From Ensifer oleiphilus (GTDB taxonomy: Bacteria; Pseudomonadota; Alphaproteobacteria; Rhizobiales; Rhizobiaceae): a stretch of DNA of 64,000 nt. Location: NCBI RefSeq assembly GCF_013371465.1, contig NZ_JABWDU010000003.1, positions 620,001 to 684,000 on the forward strand, written 5' to 3'. The notes beneath the pieces were generated by a model. It searched no databases. It saw nothing but the letters and a program-made list of their open reading frames with translations, and had not been told where the DNA came from. A program made the position numbers and the translations under genes. This document shows, one piece after another, positions 46,116 to 56,449 of the stretch. Each line of letters starts with the position of its first letter. The first letter of the stretch is position 1.

Positions 46116-46991
46116 ATGAAAGCCGTCGAGATGACCGAGACCCTTCTCAAACCGTTGAAAGCCGGATTGATCGGCGCGGGCATCCAAGCCTCGCTCACGC
46201 CGGCCATGCACATGCGCGAAGGTGCGGCACAGGGGCTTGCCTATGAATACGAGCTGATCGACCTCTCCCAGCGTGGCGCCGGCCCTGAGGATCTGCCGCA
46301 ATTGCTTGACGAGGCGGAACGGCGGGGGCTTTGCGGGCTTAACATCACCCATCCGTGCAAGCAGCTGGTCATGCCGTTCCTCGACGAACTGTCGGACGAG
46401 GCCCGCGATCTCGGCGCGGTCAACACGGTGGTATTTCAGGCAGGCCGCCGTATCGGTCACAACACCGACTGCTGGGGTTTCGCCGAGAGCTTTCGCCGAG
46501 GCCTGCCCGACGCGGCCCTGTCGCACGCCGTCCAGCTTGGCGCCGGCGGCGCCGGCGTTGCAACCGCCTACGCCATCCTTTCGATGGGACTCACGTCGCT
46601 GACTGTTTTCGACCGGGAGATGGAGCGCGCCGAAACGCTGGCATCCAGCATGTCGGCTCTCTTTCCGCAGGCCAACATTGCCGCAGCCACGGACCTTGCA
46701 TCGGCGATGCAGGCAGCCGACGGCCTCATCCATGCGACACCGACCGGCATGGCAAAGTACCCCGGTTTGCCGCTTCCGGCCGACCTGATCGAGGCGCGCC
46801 ACTGGGTGGCGGAAGTCGTCTACTTCCCGCTGGAGACAGCCCTTCTGGCCGAAGCCCGGCAGCGTGGCTGCAGCACCCTCGACGGCGGCGGTATGGCAGT
46901 GTTCCAGGCGGTCGGCGCGTTTCGGCTGTTTACCGGGCGAGAGCCGGATGCGACGCGCATGCTTGCCCATTTCAACGCCCTGACCGCCTGA
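46116..46991 (+). CDS. Shikimate/quinate dehydrogenase (AroE family)
   Basis: A 291-residue dehydrogenase. The substrate side has SLTPAMHMREG (Ser-x-Thr instead of the Ser-x-Ser of biosynthetic AroE, as in quinate-using members), the catalytic Lys in NITHPCKQ and the Asp in GHNTDCWGF. The nucleotide side has GAGGAGVATAYA. The operon contains a transporter and a dehydroshikimate dehydratase, so it should run in the catabolic direction (quinate/shikimate to dehydro forms). No aromatic biosynthesis gene is near. Cofactor choice cannot be read with certainty. Confidence 0.9.
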   Translation: MKAVEMTETLLKPLKAGLIGAGIQASLTPAMHMREGAAQGLAYEYELIDLSQRGAGPEDLPQLLDEAERRGLCGLNITHPCKQLVMPFLDELSDEARDLGAVNTVVFQAGRRIGHNTDCWGFAESFRRGLPDAALSHAVQLGAGGAGVATAYAILSMGLTSLTVFDREMERAETLASSMSALFPQANIAAATDLASAMQAADGLIHATPTGMAKYPGLPLPADLIEARHWVAEVVYFPLETALLAEARQRGCSTLDGGGMAVFQAVGAFRLFTGREPDATRMLAHFNALTA

Positions 46992-47016
46992 TGGCATAAC
47001 AACGAAGGAGACGCGC

Positions 47017-48903
47017 ATGAAGACGTCGATCGCCACCGTCTCGCTCAGCGGCGACCTGCGCAGCAAGCTGGAGGCGATCGCCAAGGCTGGCTTCGACGGC
47101 GTCGAGATCTTCGAGAACGATTTTCTCGTTTTCGATGAAAGCCCGCGCCAGGTCGGCCGGATGGTGCGCGACCATGGCCTGGAAATATCTCTGTTTCAGC
47201 CGTTCCGCGATTTCGAGGGCATGCCGGAGCCTCTCAGAAGCCGAACGTTCGACCGGGCGGAACGTAAGTTCGACCTGATGCAGGAGATGGGAACGGATCT
47301 GGTGCTCGTCTGCTCCAACGTTTCTCCCGCAGCACTCGGCGGTCTCGACCGGGCGGCGGCCGATTTTCGCGAGCTGGGCGAACGGGCGGCCAGACGGGGC
47401 TTGCGCGTCGGCTACGAAGCCCTCGCCTGGGGGCGCCACATCAACGACCACCGCGACGCCTGGGAGGTGGTGCGCCGCGCCGATCACCCCAACGTGGGCC
47501 TCATTCTCGACAGTTTTCACACGCTCGCACGCAAGATCGATGTCAATTCCATCCGCTCCATACCCAAGGAGAAGATCTTCATCATCCAGCTGGCGGATGC
47601 GCCGCTGATCGACATGGATCTGCTCTATTGGAGCCGGCATTTCCGCAACATGCCTGGGGAAGGCGACCTGCCCGTTCTGGAGTTCATGCGGGCGGTGGCT
47701 GCCACCGGATATGACGACTACCTTTCGCTCGAGATCTTCAACGATCAGTTTCGCGGCGGCTCGGCAACGGCGATCTCGATCGACGGCCAGCGCTCGCTGC
47801 TTTATCTCGGCGATCAGGTTCGGCGGGCTGAGCCGGATATCGCGCTTCCCGTTCCCGACATGCCGGCGAGATCGGGCGTGGAGGGCATCGCCTTCATCGA
47901 ATTCACCATCGACGAAGACGAGGCGCCGCACCTCGAGGCACTGATCCGCACCCTCGGTTTCCGCAAGGCTGCACGCCACAAGACGAAAAGCGTCAACGTC
48001 TTCCAGCAGGGAGATATCCGGCTGGTGATCAACACGGAAAGCCGCGGTTTTGCCAACTCGTCCTATCTCGTGCACGGTACGTCCGCCTATGCGATGGGGC
48101 TTCTCGTGGACGACGCGCGCGCCGCGCATCGACGGGCGCTAGCGCTCGGCGCCGAGACCTTCGTCCAGCCGGTGGATGAGGGAGAGATCGAGATGCCCGC
48201 TGTTCACGGCGTCGGCGGCGGCATCCTCTACTTCCTTGATCGCAACAGCGACCTCGGGAGAATATGGGACATCGAGTTCGAGCAGATCGAAGACCCTATC
48301 GCGATATCCGCCGGGCTGCTTTCTATCGACCACATCGCCCAGACAATGCACTACGACGAACTGCTGACGTGGCTGCTGTTCTATACCTCGCTGCTGGAGG
48401 CCCATAAGACCCCGCTTGTCGACATCATCGATCCCTCCGGCATCGTGCGCAGCCAGGTGGTGGAAAACGGCTCCGGTTCCCTGCGCATCACGATGAACGG
48501 TGCCGAGAACCGCAACACGCTGGCCGGCCGCTTCATCGCCGAGACCTTCGGCTCCGGCATCCAGCACCTGGCCTTCACGACGGACGACATCTTCGCAACG
48601 GCAGACGCGCTTGCCGCGGGCGGCTTCGTCTCGCTGGCGATCTCACCCAATTACTACGACGACCTGGAAGCCCGCTTCGGGCTCGATCCGCTTTTCACCG
48701 AAAAGCTGAAGGCAAAAAACATCCTCTACGACAGAGACGAAAACGGCGAGTATTTCCAGCTCTACAGCCCGACATTCTCCGGCGGCTTCTTCTTCGAGAT
48801 CGTCGAGCGGCGCGGATACCGCGGCTATGGCGCGGCGAATGCGATCTTCCGCATCGCGGCGCTGCGCAAGTTCCTTAAGCCGGCCGGCATGCCAAGCGCT
48901 TAA
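47017..48903 (+). CDS. 3-dehydroshikimate dehydratase fused to a VOC (4-hydroxyphenylpyruvate-dioxygenase-like) domain
   Basis: A 628-residue two-domain protein. Residues 1-270 form an AP-endonuclease-2/sugar-isomerase TIM barrel (GFDGVEIFENDFLVFD, GLRVGYEALAWG, HPNVGLILDSFHTLAR, FIIQLADAP), the dehydroshikimate dehydratase fold. Residues about 285-628 are two VOC modules like 4-hydroxyphenylpyruvate dioxygenase (SIDHIAQTM, GIQHLAFTTDDIF, FFFEIVER). Pseudomonas QuiC1 has this same fusion and makes protocatechuate from dehydroshikimate. It ends the TRAP/aroE operon. The role of the VOC half is uncertain; protocatechuate-degrading genes are not in the window. Confidence 0.92.
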   Translation: MKTSIATVSLSGDLRSKLEAIAKAGFDGVEIFENDFLVFDESPRQVGRMVRDHGLEISLFQPFRDFEGMPEPLRSRTFDRAERKFDLMQEMGTDLVLVCSNVSPAALGGLDRAAADFRELGERAARRGLRVGYEALAWGRHINDHRDAWEVVRRADHPNVGLILDSFHTLARKIDVNSIRSIPKEKIFIIQLADAPLIDMDLLYWSRHFRNMPGEGDLPVLEFMRAVAATGYDDYLSLEIFNDQFRGGSATAISIDGQRSLLYLGDQVRRAEPDIALPVPDMPARSGVEGIAFIEFTIDEDEAPHLEALIRTLGFRKAARHKTKSVNVFQQGDIRLVINTESRGFANSSYLVHGTSAYAMGLLVDDARAAHRRALALGAETFVQPVDEGEIEMPAVHGVGGGILYFLDRNSDLGRIWDIEFEQIEDPIAISAGLLSIDHIAQTMHYDELLTWLLFYTSLLEAHKTPLVDIIDPSGIVRSQVVENGSGSLRITMNGAENRNTLAGRFIAETFGSGIQHLAFTTDDIFATADALAAGGFVSLAISPNYYDDLEARFGLDPLFTEKLKAKNILYDRDENGEYFQLYSPTFSGGFFFEIVERRGYRGYGAANAIFRIAALRKFLKPAGMPSA

Positions 48904-49040
48904 GCATCTGGCATGCGCATGTCCCGGATTACCCAATGGACAGGTCACGGCGCCGCAACGCCCGTTACCAGGCAGCACGACATTCCGATCGGGCCGCACG
49001 CAGGGTTGATGGATCGCGTAACTTTCCTTCGAAAGCCGAT

Positions 49041-49051
49041 GTAACAGTTAC
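49041..49051. promoter_or_regulatory. Candidate repressor site before the RND efflux operon
   Basis: GTAAC-A-GTTAC, perfect 5-bp arms, 104 bp before the adaptor start. Similar repeats are bound by TetR-type efflux repressors, but no such gene is adjacent. Confidence 0.35.
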
Positions 49052-49154
49052 GGAAGGGCGATTTACGCTTCAAAGGCAGAGTATTCGTCACTACTGTGCG
49101 GGTTGAGCAGACTCCGTGGGACTGAACCTGGCTATATTGCCGAAAGGGTGTCGC

Positions 49155-50261
49155 ATGACCGTGCCGAAAGCCGCCTTCTCTGCCTTTTTCGTCCTTCTCG
49201 CGTTCATGTTCTGCGCACCGGCTGCCTACGCGCAGCAGGCGCCGGCTGTGGTCGTCGCGCCCGCACGGATCGTGGACCTGCGCGAAAGCGTCGATCTGAC
49301 GGGTCGGATCGTCGCAACCCAGAAGGTCGATATTCGCGCCCGCGTCGCCGGCTTCCTTGAGGCAGTCAATTTCAAGGAGGGGCAGAAGGTAACGGCCGGG
49401 ACTCAGCTCTATCAGGTCGAGGATGGCGCCTATCGTGCGGCCGTGCAGGAGATCGAGGGATCGATCGAGGCAGCCGAGGCACAGCGGGATCTCGCAGTCC
49501 TCGAACGGGACAGAGCCCAGCAACTGATCGCGACCAATACGATCTCGCAGGCCAAGGTCGATACCGCCAATGCCGAAGTCAAGAAGGCGGAAGCTGAGCT
49601 TGTGAAGCTGCAGGGCAGCAAGCAGAGCGCAGATCTCAACCTCTCCTACACCAAGATTACCGCACCCTTCGACGGCGTACTGGGCCTGAGCTCTGCCGAT
49701 GTCGGTGCGCTGGTCGGCCCGGATACCGGTCCGCTCGTCACCTTGACGAAGCTTGACCCGATCTATGTGGAGTTTCCGGTCTCCACGTCGCTGCTGCTGA
49801 CCTATCGAGAACGCGTGCTCAAGGGGATGACACCTGGTGGCGCCAATGTCGGTCTGACGTTGCCAAATGGCACCGAGTATCCACTGAAGGGCACGATCGA
49901 TTTCATCGGCAGCAACGTCGCGCAGGGAACCGACACGGTGACCGTTCGCGCGCAGTTCGACAACCCCAACGCGCTGTTGCTCGACGGGACGCTGGTGCGG
50001 GTCACACTCGAACAGTCCGACAAGCAGGATGTCTTGGCAGTCCCTGAGCAGGCCGTGCAGCGTGATCAGCAGGGTGCCTTCGTCATGGTGGTCGATGCCG
50101 CCTCGAAGGTCGAATTGCGCCGCATCGACGTTGCCCGCTCGGCTCGCGGACTCTCGGTCGTGAGCAAGGGATTGAAGGAAGGCGAAAACGTCATCACCGA
50201 GGGGGTCGGCAAGGTCAGGCCGGGCATCGTCGTTGACGCAGCAGCGGCGACGGGTGGCTGA
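49155..50261 (+). CDS. RND efflux membrane-fusion (adaptor) protein
   Basis: A 368-residue AcrA/MexE-type adaptor from ATG 49155 with a signal peptide ([10 protein letters not shown]). Visible parts are the lipoyl halves ([20 protein letters not shown] and [20 protein letters not shown]), a helical hairpin between them (about residues 105-160) and the beta-barrel/proximal domains. It carries no lipobox Cys. It is 2 bp before the pump gene. No outer-membrane channel gene is present, so a shared TolC-type protein must complete the system. Confidence 0.94.
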   Translation: MTVPKAAFSAFFVLLAFMFCAPAAYAQQAPAVVVAPARIVDLRESVDLTGRIVATQKVDIRARVAGFLEAVNFKEGQKVTAGTQLYQVEDGAYRAAVQEIEGSIEAAEAQRDLAVLERDRAQQLIATNTISQAKVDTANAEVKKAEAELVKLQGSKQSADLNLSYTKITAPFDGVLGLSSADVGALVGPDTGPLVTLTKLDPIYVEFPVSTSLLLTYRERVLKGMTPGGANVGLTLPNGTEYPLKGTIDFIGSNVAQGTDTVTVRAQFDNPNALLLDGTLVRVTLEQSDKQDVLAVPEQAVQRDQQGAFVMVVDAASKVELRRIDVARSARGLSVVSKGLKEGENVITEGVGKVRPGIVVDAAAATGG

Positions 50262-50263
50262 GC

Positions 50264-53200
50264 ATGATCTCTGAAATCTTCATCGATCGTCCGCGCTTTG
50301 CCGCCGTCATCTCGATCGTATTGACTCTCGCCGGCCTGATCGCGCTTACCCGGCTGCCGATCGCGCAGTTTCCAGACATCGTGCCGCCCCAGGTGAGCGT
50401 GACCGCAAACTATCCCGGCGCCGGCGCCGAGGTGGTCGAAACCACTGTCGCCCAGCCGATCGAGAGCAAGATCGTCGGCGTCGATGACATGCTCTACATG
50501 AAATCGACGAGCGGTGCGGACGGTTCCTATTCGCTGACCGTCACCTTTGCCGTCGGCACCGACCCCGACATCGCCACCGTCAACGTGCAGAACCGCGTGT
50601 CGCTAGCCGAAGCGGGGCTGCCTGCGGAGGTCAAGCAGACCGGCGTCAGCGTGCGCAAGAAATCGTCCGCCCTGATGCAGGTAATCACCATCTACGGCAA
50701 GGATGGCAGCAATTTCGATTCGCTGTTCCTGTCAAACTACGCGACGATCAACCTGCTCGACACCGTCAAGCGGGTGCCGGGTGTCGGCGACGCCTCGCTG
50801 TTCGGTGCACAAGACTACGCCATGCGCATCGTGCTCGACATCGACCGGCTGACCAATCTCGGCCTGACGCCGACCGATGTGATCAACGCCTTGAAGGCAC
50901 AGAACGTCCAGGCCGCCATCGGCCGGATCGGCGCGCAGCCGATGACCGACGACCCGCTGTTTCAGCTCAATCTGACGACCCAGGGCCGGCTGACCGATCC
51001 TTCCCAGTTCGAGAACGTGGTTTTGAGGGCCGAGCCGGACGGGTCGTTCGTGCGTATTCGTGATATCGCCAAAGTCGAGTTGGGCGCAGCGAGTTCGGAC
51101 TCGAGCGCCCGCTTCAACGGCAAGCCGGTGGCGATGATTGGTACGTATCAGGCGCCGGGGGCCAATGCGCTCGCCGCCGCCGAAGGCGTAAAGCAGGCGA
51201 TGGAGCGGCTTTCCCAGTCGTTTCCCGAGGGTCTGACCTACTCGATCTCCTACGACACGACCCAGTTCGTCGAGGCGAGTGTGGAGAATGTCGTACATAC
51301 GCTGCTCGAAGCCTTCGTGCTCGTCATCATCGTCGTCTTCTTGTTCCTCGGCAATGTCAGGGCGACATTGATCCCGCTCGTCGCCGTGCCGGTAGCGCTG
51401 ATCGGCACCTTCGCGGTCATCCTCGCCATGGGCTTCTCGCTCAACACGGTATCGCTGCTGGCGATGGTTCTGGCGATCGGCATCGTCGTCGACGATGCGA
51501 TCGTGGTCGTCGAGAACATCGAGCGCGTGATGGAGGAAAACCCCGGCATGCAGGCACCCGAGGCGGCGCGCCTCGCCATGGGTGAGATCACCGGGGCGAT
51601 CGTCGCCATCACGCTCGTGCTTCTTTCGGTATTCGTGCCGGTCGCCTTCATTCCCGGATTGAGCGGACAACTGTTTCAGCAATTCGCGGTGGCCGTATCC
51701 GTGTCGATGGTGATCTCAGCGATCAACGCGCTGACCCTGAGCCCGGCTCTCTGCTCCATTCTCCTGAAGCCGCATCATGGGCCCAAGCGTGGCATCCTCG
51801 GCTGGATCTCGCGGGGGATCGACAGCGGGCGCGATGGCTATGTCCATGTCGCCGGGCATATCGCCCGTCGGGCGGTCCTCGGCCTTCTCCTCCTGGCTGT
51901 TGCGATCGGCGCCAGCGGCTGGCTTTTCCGCGTCGTTCCCACAGGCTTCCTTCCAAGCGAAGATCAGGGCGCCTATTTCACCGAGATCAGACTTCCTGAA
52001 GGCGCATCCTACAACCGTACCGACGCGGTCGTGCGCGACGTCGAGAAAATTCTCGGCGGTATCGATGGCGTCGCCGACGTCATAACCGTCACCGGCTACA
52101 GCTTCCTCGACGGCCTGTCCAAATCGAACAGCGCCTTTGCCATCGTCACGATGAAGCCGTTTGCCGAGCGCACCAGTAAGGCGAGTTCCGTCGACGCGGC
52201 GGTCGCAACGACCATGGCCAAAGGTACGGCGATCCGCGGCGCGCAGATTTTTGCCTTCAACCTGCCGCCGATCATGGGCCTGGGCACCGGTTCGGGCTTC
52301 GAATACCAATTGCTGGACCTGCAGGGCCGATCGCCGGCGGAGCTGGCGGCAACGGCCGGCGGCCTGATCATCGCGGCAAACCAGAGCCCGCTTCTCGGCC
52401 CCACCTTCACCACCTATTCGGCAAGCGCGCCCCAGCTTTATCTCGATCTCGACCGGGATCGCCTGCAGGCGCTCGGGGTCTCGGTGAGCGATCTCTTTAC
52501 TACCCTGCAGGGCACGCTCGGATCCTTCTACGTCAACGACTTCAACCTCTTCGGGCGCAGCTGGAAGGTCAACATGCAGGCGGCCCAGGCCGACCGCGCA
52601 TCCGTCGACGACATCGCCCGCCTGCACGTGCGCAATGCGTCCGGCGGCATGGTGCCCGTCGCCTCCGTCGCACGCGTCGACTATGTCATCGGTCCGCAGT
52701 CGATCGTCAGGTACAACAACTACCGCTCGATCACGCTGAATGGTCAGCCGGCGCCCGGCGTGTCCTCCGGTGAGGCGCTTGCCGCGATGGAGGCGCTGTC
52801 GGCCACGACGCTGCCCCCCGGCTACAGCTACGAGTGGACCGGAACCGCCTTGCAGGAACTTGAAGCGGCGGGACAGACGACGGCCATCCTGGCGCTGGCG
52901 GTCCTGTTTGCCTATCTGTTCCTGGTCGCGCTCTACGAAAGCTGGACGATCCCGATCCCCGTCCTCTTGTCGGTGACGGTTGGCGTCGCCGGCGCCCTCG
53001 TTTCGATCCTTATCGCCGGCCTGTCATTCGACATCTACGCCCAGATCGGCCTCGTCGTGCTGATCGCGCTCGCCTCCAAGAACGCGATCCTGATCGTCGA
53101 GTTCGCCAAGTTCCATCGCGAGAAAGGTGCCGGCATCGTCGAGGCGGCGGTCGAGGGCGCACGCGCCCGCTTCCGCGCGGTGATGATGACGAGCTTCGCC

Positions 53201-53500
53201 TTTATCGTCGGGCTCATTCCCCTGGTGACGGCGGAAGGGGCCGGCATGCTGAGCCGGCGAGCCGTCGGCACCGGGGTCGCTGGCGGCATGCTTGCGGCCT
53301 CACTGATCGGGATTTTCATCATCCCGGCCCTTTACGTGGCGTTTCAATGGTTGCGCGAACGTGGCCACAGGCTTGCCGGGCTTTCAACCACGGGCGGCGT
53401 CCATGAAACAGCGGCAAAGACCGATGCCGCAGCCACGCCCGCTGCCGCAGAGGCTGGCGAGGATGCCCCTCGCGCCGCCGCCGAGCAACATAGCCCTTAG
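50264..53500 (+). CDS. RND multidrug efflux pump, inner-membrane transporter (HAE1 family)
   Basis: A 1078-residue proton-driven exporter. It has the standard N-terminus ([19 protein letters not shown]), two large periplasmic loops and twelve expected membrane segments. The proton-relay Asp pair lies in TM4 ([17 protein letters not shown] near residue 410), with the matching Lys in TM10 ([15 protein letters not shown] near 940). The last 50 residues are an Ala/Glu-rich tail. It is co-transcribed with the adaptor. Substrates cannot be deduced; MexF/BpeF-like relatives export phenicols, quinolones and plant phenolics. Confidence 0.95.
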   Translation: MISEIFIDRPRFAAVISIVLTLAGLIALTRLPIAQFPDIVPPQVSVTANYPGAGAEVVETTVAQPIESKIVGVDDMLYMKSTSGADGSYSLTVTFAVGTDPDIATVNVQNRVSLAEAGLPAEVKQTGVSVRKKSSALMQVITIYGKDGSNFDSLFLSNYATINLLDTVKRVPGVGDASLFGAQDYAMRIVLDIDRLTNLGLTPTDVINALKAQNVQAAIGRIGAQPMTDDPLFQLNLTTQGRLTDPSQFENVVLRAEPDGSFVRIRDIAKVELGAASSDSSARFNGKPVAMIGTYQAPGANALAAAEGVKQAMERLSQSFPEGLTYSISYDTTQFVEASVENVVHTLLEAFVLVIIVVFLFLGNVRATLIPLVAVPVALIGTFAVILAMGFSLNTVSLLAMVLAIGIVVDDAIVVVENIERVMEENPGMQAPEAARLAMGEITGAIVAITLVLLSVFVPVAFIPGLSGQLFQQFAVAVSVSMVISAINALTLSPALCSILLKPHHGPKRGILGWISRGIDSGRDGYVHVAGHIARRAVLGLLLLAVAIGASGWLFRVVPTGFLPSEDQGAYFTEIRLPEGASYNRTDAVVRDVEKILGGIDGVADVITVTGYSFLDGLSKSNSAFAIVTMKPFAERTSKASSVDAAVATTMAKGTAIRGAQIFAFNLPPIMGLGTGSGFEYQLLDLQGRSPAELAATAGGLIIAANQSPLLGPTFTTYSASAPQLYLDLDRDRLQALGVSVSDLFTTLQGTLGSFYVNDFNLFGRSWKVNMQAAQADRASVDDIARLHVRNASGGMVPVASVARVDYVIGPQSIVRYNNYRSITLNGQPAPGVSSGEALAAMEALSATTLPPGYSYEWTGTALQELEAAGQTTAILALAVLFAYLFLVALYESWTIPIPVLLSVTVGVAGALVSILIAGLSFDIYAQIGLVVLIALASKNAILIVEFAKFHREKGAGIVEAAVEGARARFRAVMMTSFAFIVGLIPLVTAEGAGMLSRRAVGTGVAGGMLAASLIGIFIIPALYVAFQWLRERGHRLAGLSTTGGVHETAAKTDAAATPAAAEAGEDAPRAAAEQHSP

Positions 53501-53709
53501 CTCGAGCACGTCGTCACATCTGTTTTACAGAAGCACATTATGCGGTGTGGCCGCAGGCAAGACGGCGGCCATCGCTCCGGCAGGCGCAGAGCCGCGACTT
53601 GACAGCCTGTGCGAAACGGCGGCAATAATCCGACATGGGGTTGCGATCACCCCACGAGGCGACAGCCGAAGTATCGCGTCCATTCAACCGCTCAGACGGA
53701 GGACGCGTC

Positions 53710-54531
53710 ATGCCGTCACTTCTTGAAATTTCCCCCGACAAACTTGCCCGCCTCATCGGCACGCCCAAATGTCCTGTGCTCATCGATGTCAGGACCGACG
53801 AGGATTTCGACGCCGATCCGCGTCTGATCCCCGGATCGCTCCGGCGTGACTATCGGCTTGTTCAGGACTGGGGCAGCGATTTTGCCGGGCGGTCCGCTGT
53901 CATCGTCTGCCTGCGCGGCAAGAAGTTGAGCCATGGGGTCGCCGCCTGGCTGCGGCATATGGGGATTCCAGCCGATGTCCTGGAGGGCGGCTTTGAGGCC
54001 TGGTCCGAGGCGGCCTATCCGGCTGTGCCCGTCTCCGCCATGCCGAAACACCAGGCAAGCGGCCACACGCTCTGGGTTACGCGTGCACGCCCGAAAATCG
54101 ACCGCATCGCCTGCCCGTGGCTTATTCGGCGCTTCGTCGATCCGAACGCCGTTTTCCTGTTCGTGGCGCCGGCGGAAGTCGAAGCTGTTGCAGACCGTTT
54201 CGACGCCACGCCGTTTGATATCGACGCCCCGATCCAATGGAGCCATCGGGGCGACCGCTGCACCTTCGACGTGATGGTGCAGGCGTTCGGACTGGAAACG
54301 GAACCGATGCTGCGGCTCGCCACCATCGTGCGGGGTGCAGACACCTCACGCCTCGACCTTGCTTCCGAAGCAGCGGGCCTGCTTGCCGTTTCGCTCGGCC
54401 TCTCGCGCATGTATGCGGACGATCATGAGCAGTTGCAGGCAGGCATGCTGCTCTATGACGCCTTTTACCGCTGGTGCCGCGATGCTACCGACGAAACGCA
54501 CAATTGGCCCTCGCCAAAGAAGGGGGTATGA
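53710..54531 (+). CDS. chrB: Rhodanese domain fused to ChrB chromate-resistance domain
   Basis: A 273-residue fusion from ATG 53710. Residues 5-105 are a rhodanese domain with active-site Cys 67 in VCLRGKKLS. Residues about 120-265 are the ChrB C-terminal domain (RPKIDRIACPWLIRRFVDPNA, DTSRLDLASEAAGL, DDHEQLQAGMLLYDAFYRW). Classical ChrB has another N-terminal domain; here a sulfur-transfer or redox domain replaces it. It is followed directly by chrA, so it probably senses or handles chromate for the exporter. A direct regulatory role cannot be seen from sequence. Confidence 0.9.
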   Translation: MPSLLEISPDKLARLIGTPKCPVLIDVRTDEDFDADPRLIPGSLRRDYRLVQDWGSDFAGRSAVIVCLRGKKLSHGVAAWLRHMGIPADVLEGGFEAWSEAAYPAVPVSAMPKHQASGHTLWVTRARPKIDRIACPWLIRRFVDPNAVFLFVAPAEVEAVADRFDATPFDIDAPIQWSHRGDRCTFDVMVQAFGLETEPMLRLATIVRGADTSRLDLASEAAGLLAVSLGLSRMYADDHEQLQAGMLLYDAFYRWCRDATDETHNWPSPKKGV

Positions 54532-54532
54532 A

Positions 54533-55939
54533 ATGACCGATATCACGCACACTACCGACGCCGGCCGGGCGTCGGTGCCCCATGGCCACGGCATCTCATT
54601 CTCCGAAGCGTTCTGGGTCTGGGTCCGGATCGCGGCTCTGAGTTTTGGCGGTCCGGCAGGGCAGATCGCGGTGATGCATCGCATCCTCGTCGATGAGAAG
54701 CGCTGGATTGGCGAGCACCGCTTCCTGCATGCGCTCAATTACTGCATGTTGTTGCCCGGGCCTGAGGCACAGCAGCTGGCAATCTATATCGGCTGGCTCA
54801 TGCATCGCACCGCAGGCGGTCTTGTCGCCGGCATCCTGTTCGTCTTGCCGGGCTTCCTGGCCATCCTTGGCCTTAGCTACGTCTACGCCGCATTCGGAAA
54901 CGTCAGCCTGATCGAAGGACTGTTCTTCGGGTTGAAGGCAGCCGTGCTTGCCGTCGTCATCCAGGCGGTTTTCCGCATCGGCGGCCGGGCGCTGAAGAAC
55001 AGGCTGATGATCGGCATCGCTGCCTTGGCCTTTGTCGCAATCTTCTTCTTCCGCGTACCCTTCCCGCTGATCATCCTGACAGCCGGCGTCGTCGGCTACA
55101 TCGGCGGACGCGCGGGCTCGCCGCTCTTTCGCATCGGCGGCGGCCACGGCAAGGCAACCGGACAGATCCTCAAGGATGAGGATTCGGCACTCGGCGAGCA
55201 GGTGCCGATCCATGCCCGCCCCAACCTCGCCTGGTCCCTCAAGATCTCGGCCGCTTTTCTCGCCCTGTGGCTCGTGCCGCTGGCGCTGCTGTTTGCACTC
55301 GTGGGTCCGACCAACGTCTTTACCCAGATCGGGTGGTTCTTCAGCAAGATGGCGGTCGTGACCTTCGGCGGTGCCTATGCGGTGCTCGCCTATGTCGCGC
55401 AGGAGGCCGTACAGTATTACGGCTGGCTCAGACCGGGGGAAATGCTCGACGGTCTCGGCATGGCCGAAACGACCCCGGGGCCGCTGATCATGGTCGTCCA
55501 GTTCGTCGGCTTCATGGGCGCCTATCGCGATCCCGGCACGCTTGACCCGATGACGGCCGCAACGCTCGGCGCGCTGTTGACGACGTGGGTGACCTTCGTG
55601 CCCTGCTTCCTCTGGATCTTCCTAGGCGCGCCCTTCATCGAGAAGCTGAGGGGCAACATCGCCCTGACCGGCGCCATGTCGGCCATCACCGCCGCAGTCG
55701 TCGGGGTGATCCTCAATCTTGCGGTCTGGTTCGGACTTCACACGTTGTTTTCGCAGGTCGCCCCGTGGCGCTTTGGCTATCTTGCACTGGACGTGCCTGT
55801 TTTAAGCTCACTGGTGTTGCCATCACTCTTGCTGACGCTGGCGGCGGCACTGGCGATCTTCCGCTTCAACGCCTCGGTGATCGCGACGCTGCTCGCCTCG
55901 GCGCTGGCCGGCATGGCGTGGGTGCTTGTCGCAGCATAG
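54533..55939 (+). CDS. chrA: Chromate transporter ChrA (two-domain form)
   Basis: A 468-residue inner-membrane chromate exporter, start ATG 54533, 1 bp after the chrB stop. Two CHR repeats are visible: N-terminal FGGPAGQIAVMHR with LNYCMLLPGPEAQQLA, and C-terminal FGGAYAVLAYVAQEAV with LGMAETTPGPLIMV. Length matches the two-domain bacterial ChrA. A polar linker of about 40 residues joins the halves. It should give resistance to chromate by expelling it from the cytoplasm. Confidence 0.95.
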   Translation: MTDITHTTDAGRASVPHGHGISFSEAFWVWVRIAALSFGGPAGQIAVMHRILVDEKRWIGEHRFLHALNYCMLLPGPEAQQLAIYIGWLMHRTAGGLVAGILFVLPGFLAILGLSYVYAAFGNVSLIEGLFFGLKAAVLAVVIQAVFRIGGRALKNRLMIGIAALAFVAIFFFRVPFPLIILTAGVVGYIGGRAGSPLFRIGGGHGKATGQILKDEDSALGEQVPIHARPNLAWSLKISAAFLALWLVPLALLFALVGPTNVFTQIGWFFSKMAVVTFGGAYAVLAYVAQEAVQYYGWLRPGEMLDGLGMAETTPGPLIMVVQFVGFMGAYRDPGTLDPMTAATLGALLTTWVTFVPCFLWIFLGAPFIEKLRGNIALTGAMSAITAAVVGVILNLAVWFGLHTLFSQVAPWRFGYLALDVPVLSSLVLPSLLLTLAAALAIFRFNASVIATLLASALAGMAWVLVAA

Positions 55940-55995
55940 GGCATTTGCGCCGGGCGCCTGAAAGCCTGCGACTGCCAAGCGGAACGTCGCTGCCA

Positions 55996-56349
55996 TCAGG
56001 CCGCGGCACTACCCGCCGACGGCATGTTGGCGTCGCCCCAGACTTTCAGCGCCAGAATGACCGGCTCCAGCGTTCGGCCTCGCTCCGAGAGATCATAGTC
56101 GACCCTGGGCGGGACCTGGGCAAACACCGTGCGCGTGATCAGGCCATCGGCCTCGAGTTCGCGCAACTGGTTCGTCAGCATGCGCTGGGTCACGTTAGGC
56201 AGCTTGCGGCGGATTTCGTTGAAGCGCAGGGTGCCGGACATCAAATGATAGAGGACGACGCCCTTCCATTTGCCGTCGATCAGGCTGAGTGTCGCTTCCA
56301 CGGCACAGCCCGGACTGCAGTCGAAACGATCGTGGCGCGTGCGTCCCAT
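55996..56349 (-). CDS. HxlR-family transcriptional regulator
   Basis: A 117-residue winged-helix regulator. Hallmarks are CSPGCAVEATLSLIDGKWKGV-type N-terminus (Cys 11 and Cys 15, residues often used for redox sensing in this family), LRFNEIRRKLPNVTQRMLTNQLRELEADGL and the wing VDYDLSERGRTL. It is divergent from a quinone-reductase-like gene across 100 bp with an inverted repeat, the common arrangement for YodB/HypR-type electrophile sensors. Confidence 0.94.
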   Translation of the reverse strand: MGRTRHDRFDCSPGCAVEATLSLIDGKWKGVVLYHLMSGTLRFNEIRRKLPNVTQRMLTNQLRELEADGLITRTVFAQVPPRVDYDLSERGRTLEPVILALKVWGDANMPSAGSAAA

Positions 56350-56368
56350 CCAATGGTACCCTTTTCGA

Positions 56369-56414
56369 CACTATGAGCATTATATGTGCGTTCTTGCGAT
56401 TTTGCAGCATAGTG
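56369..56414. promoter_or_regulatory. Widely spaced inverted repeat in the HxlR/reductase promoter
   Basis: CACTATG (56369-56375) and CATAGTG (56408-56414) are perfect complements, with centres 39 bp apart between divergent genes. Candidate paired half-sites for the HxlR-type regulator. Confidence 0.35.
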
Positions 56415-56449
56415 CGCATCTTGATTGCGTTCAACCGATGGAGCATTCA

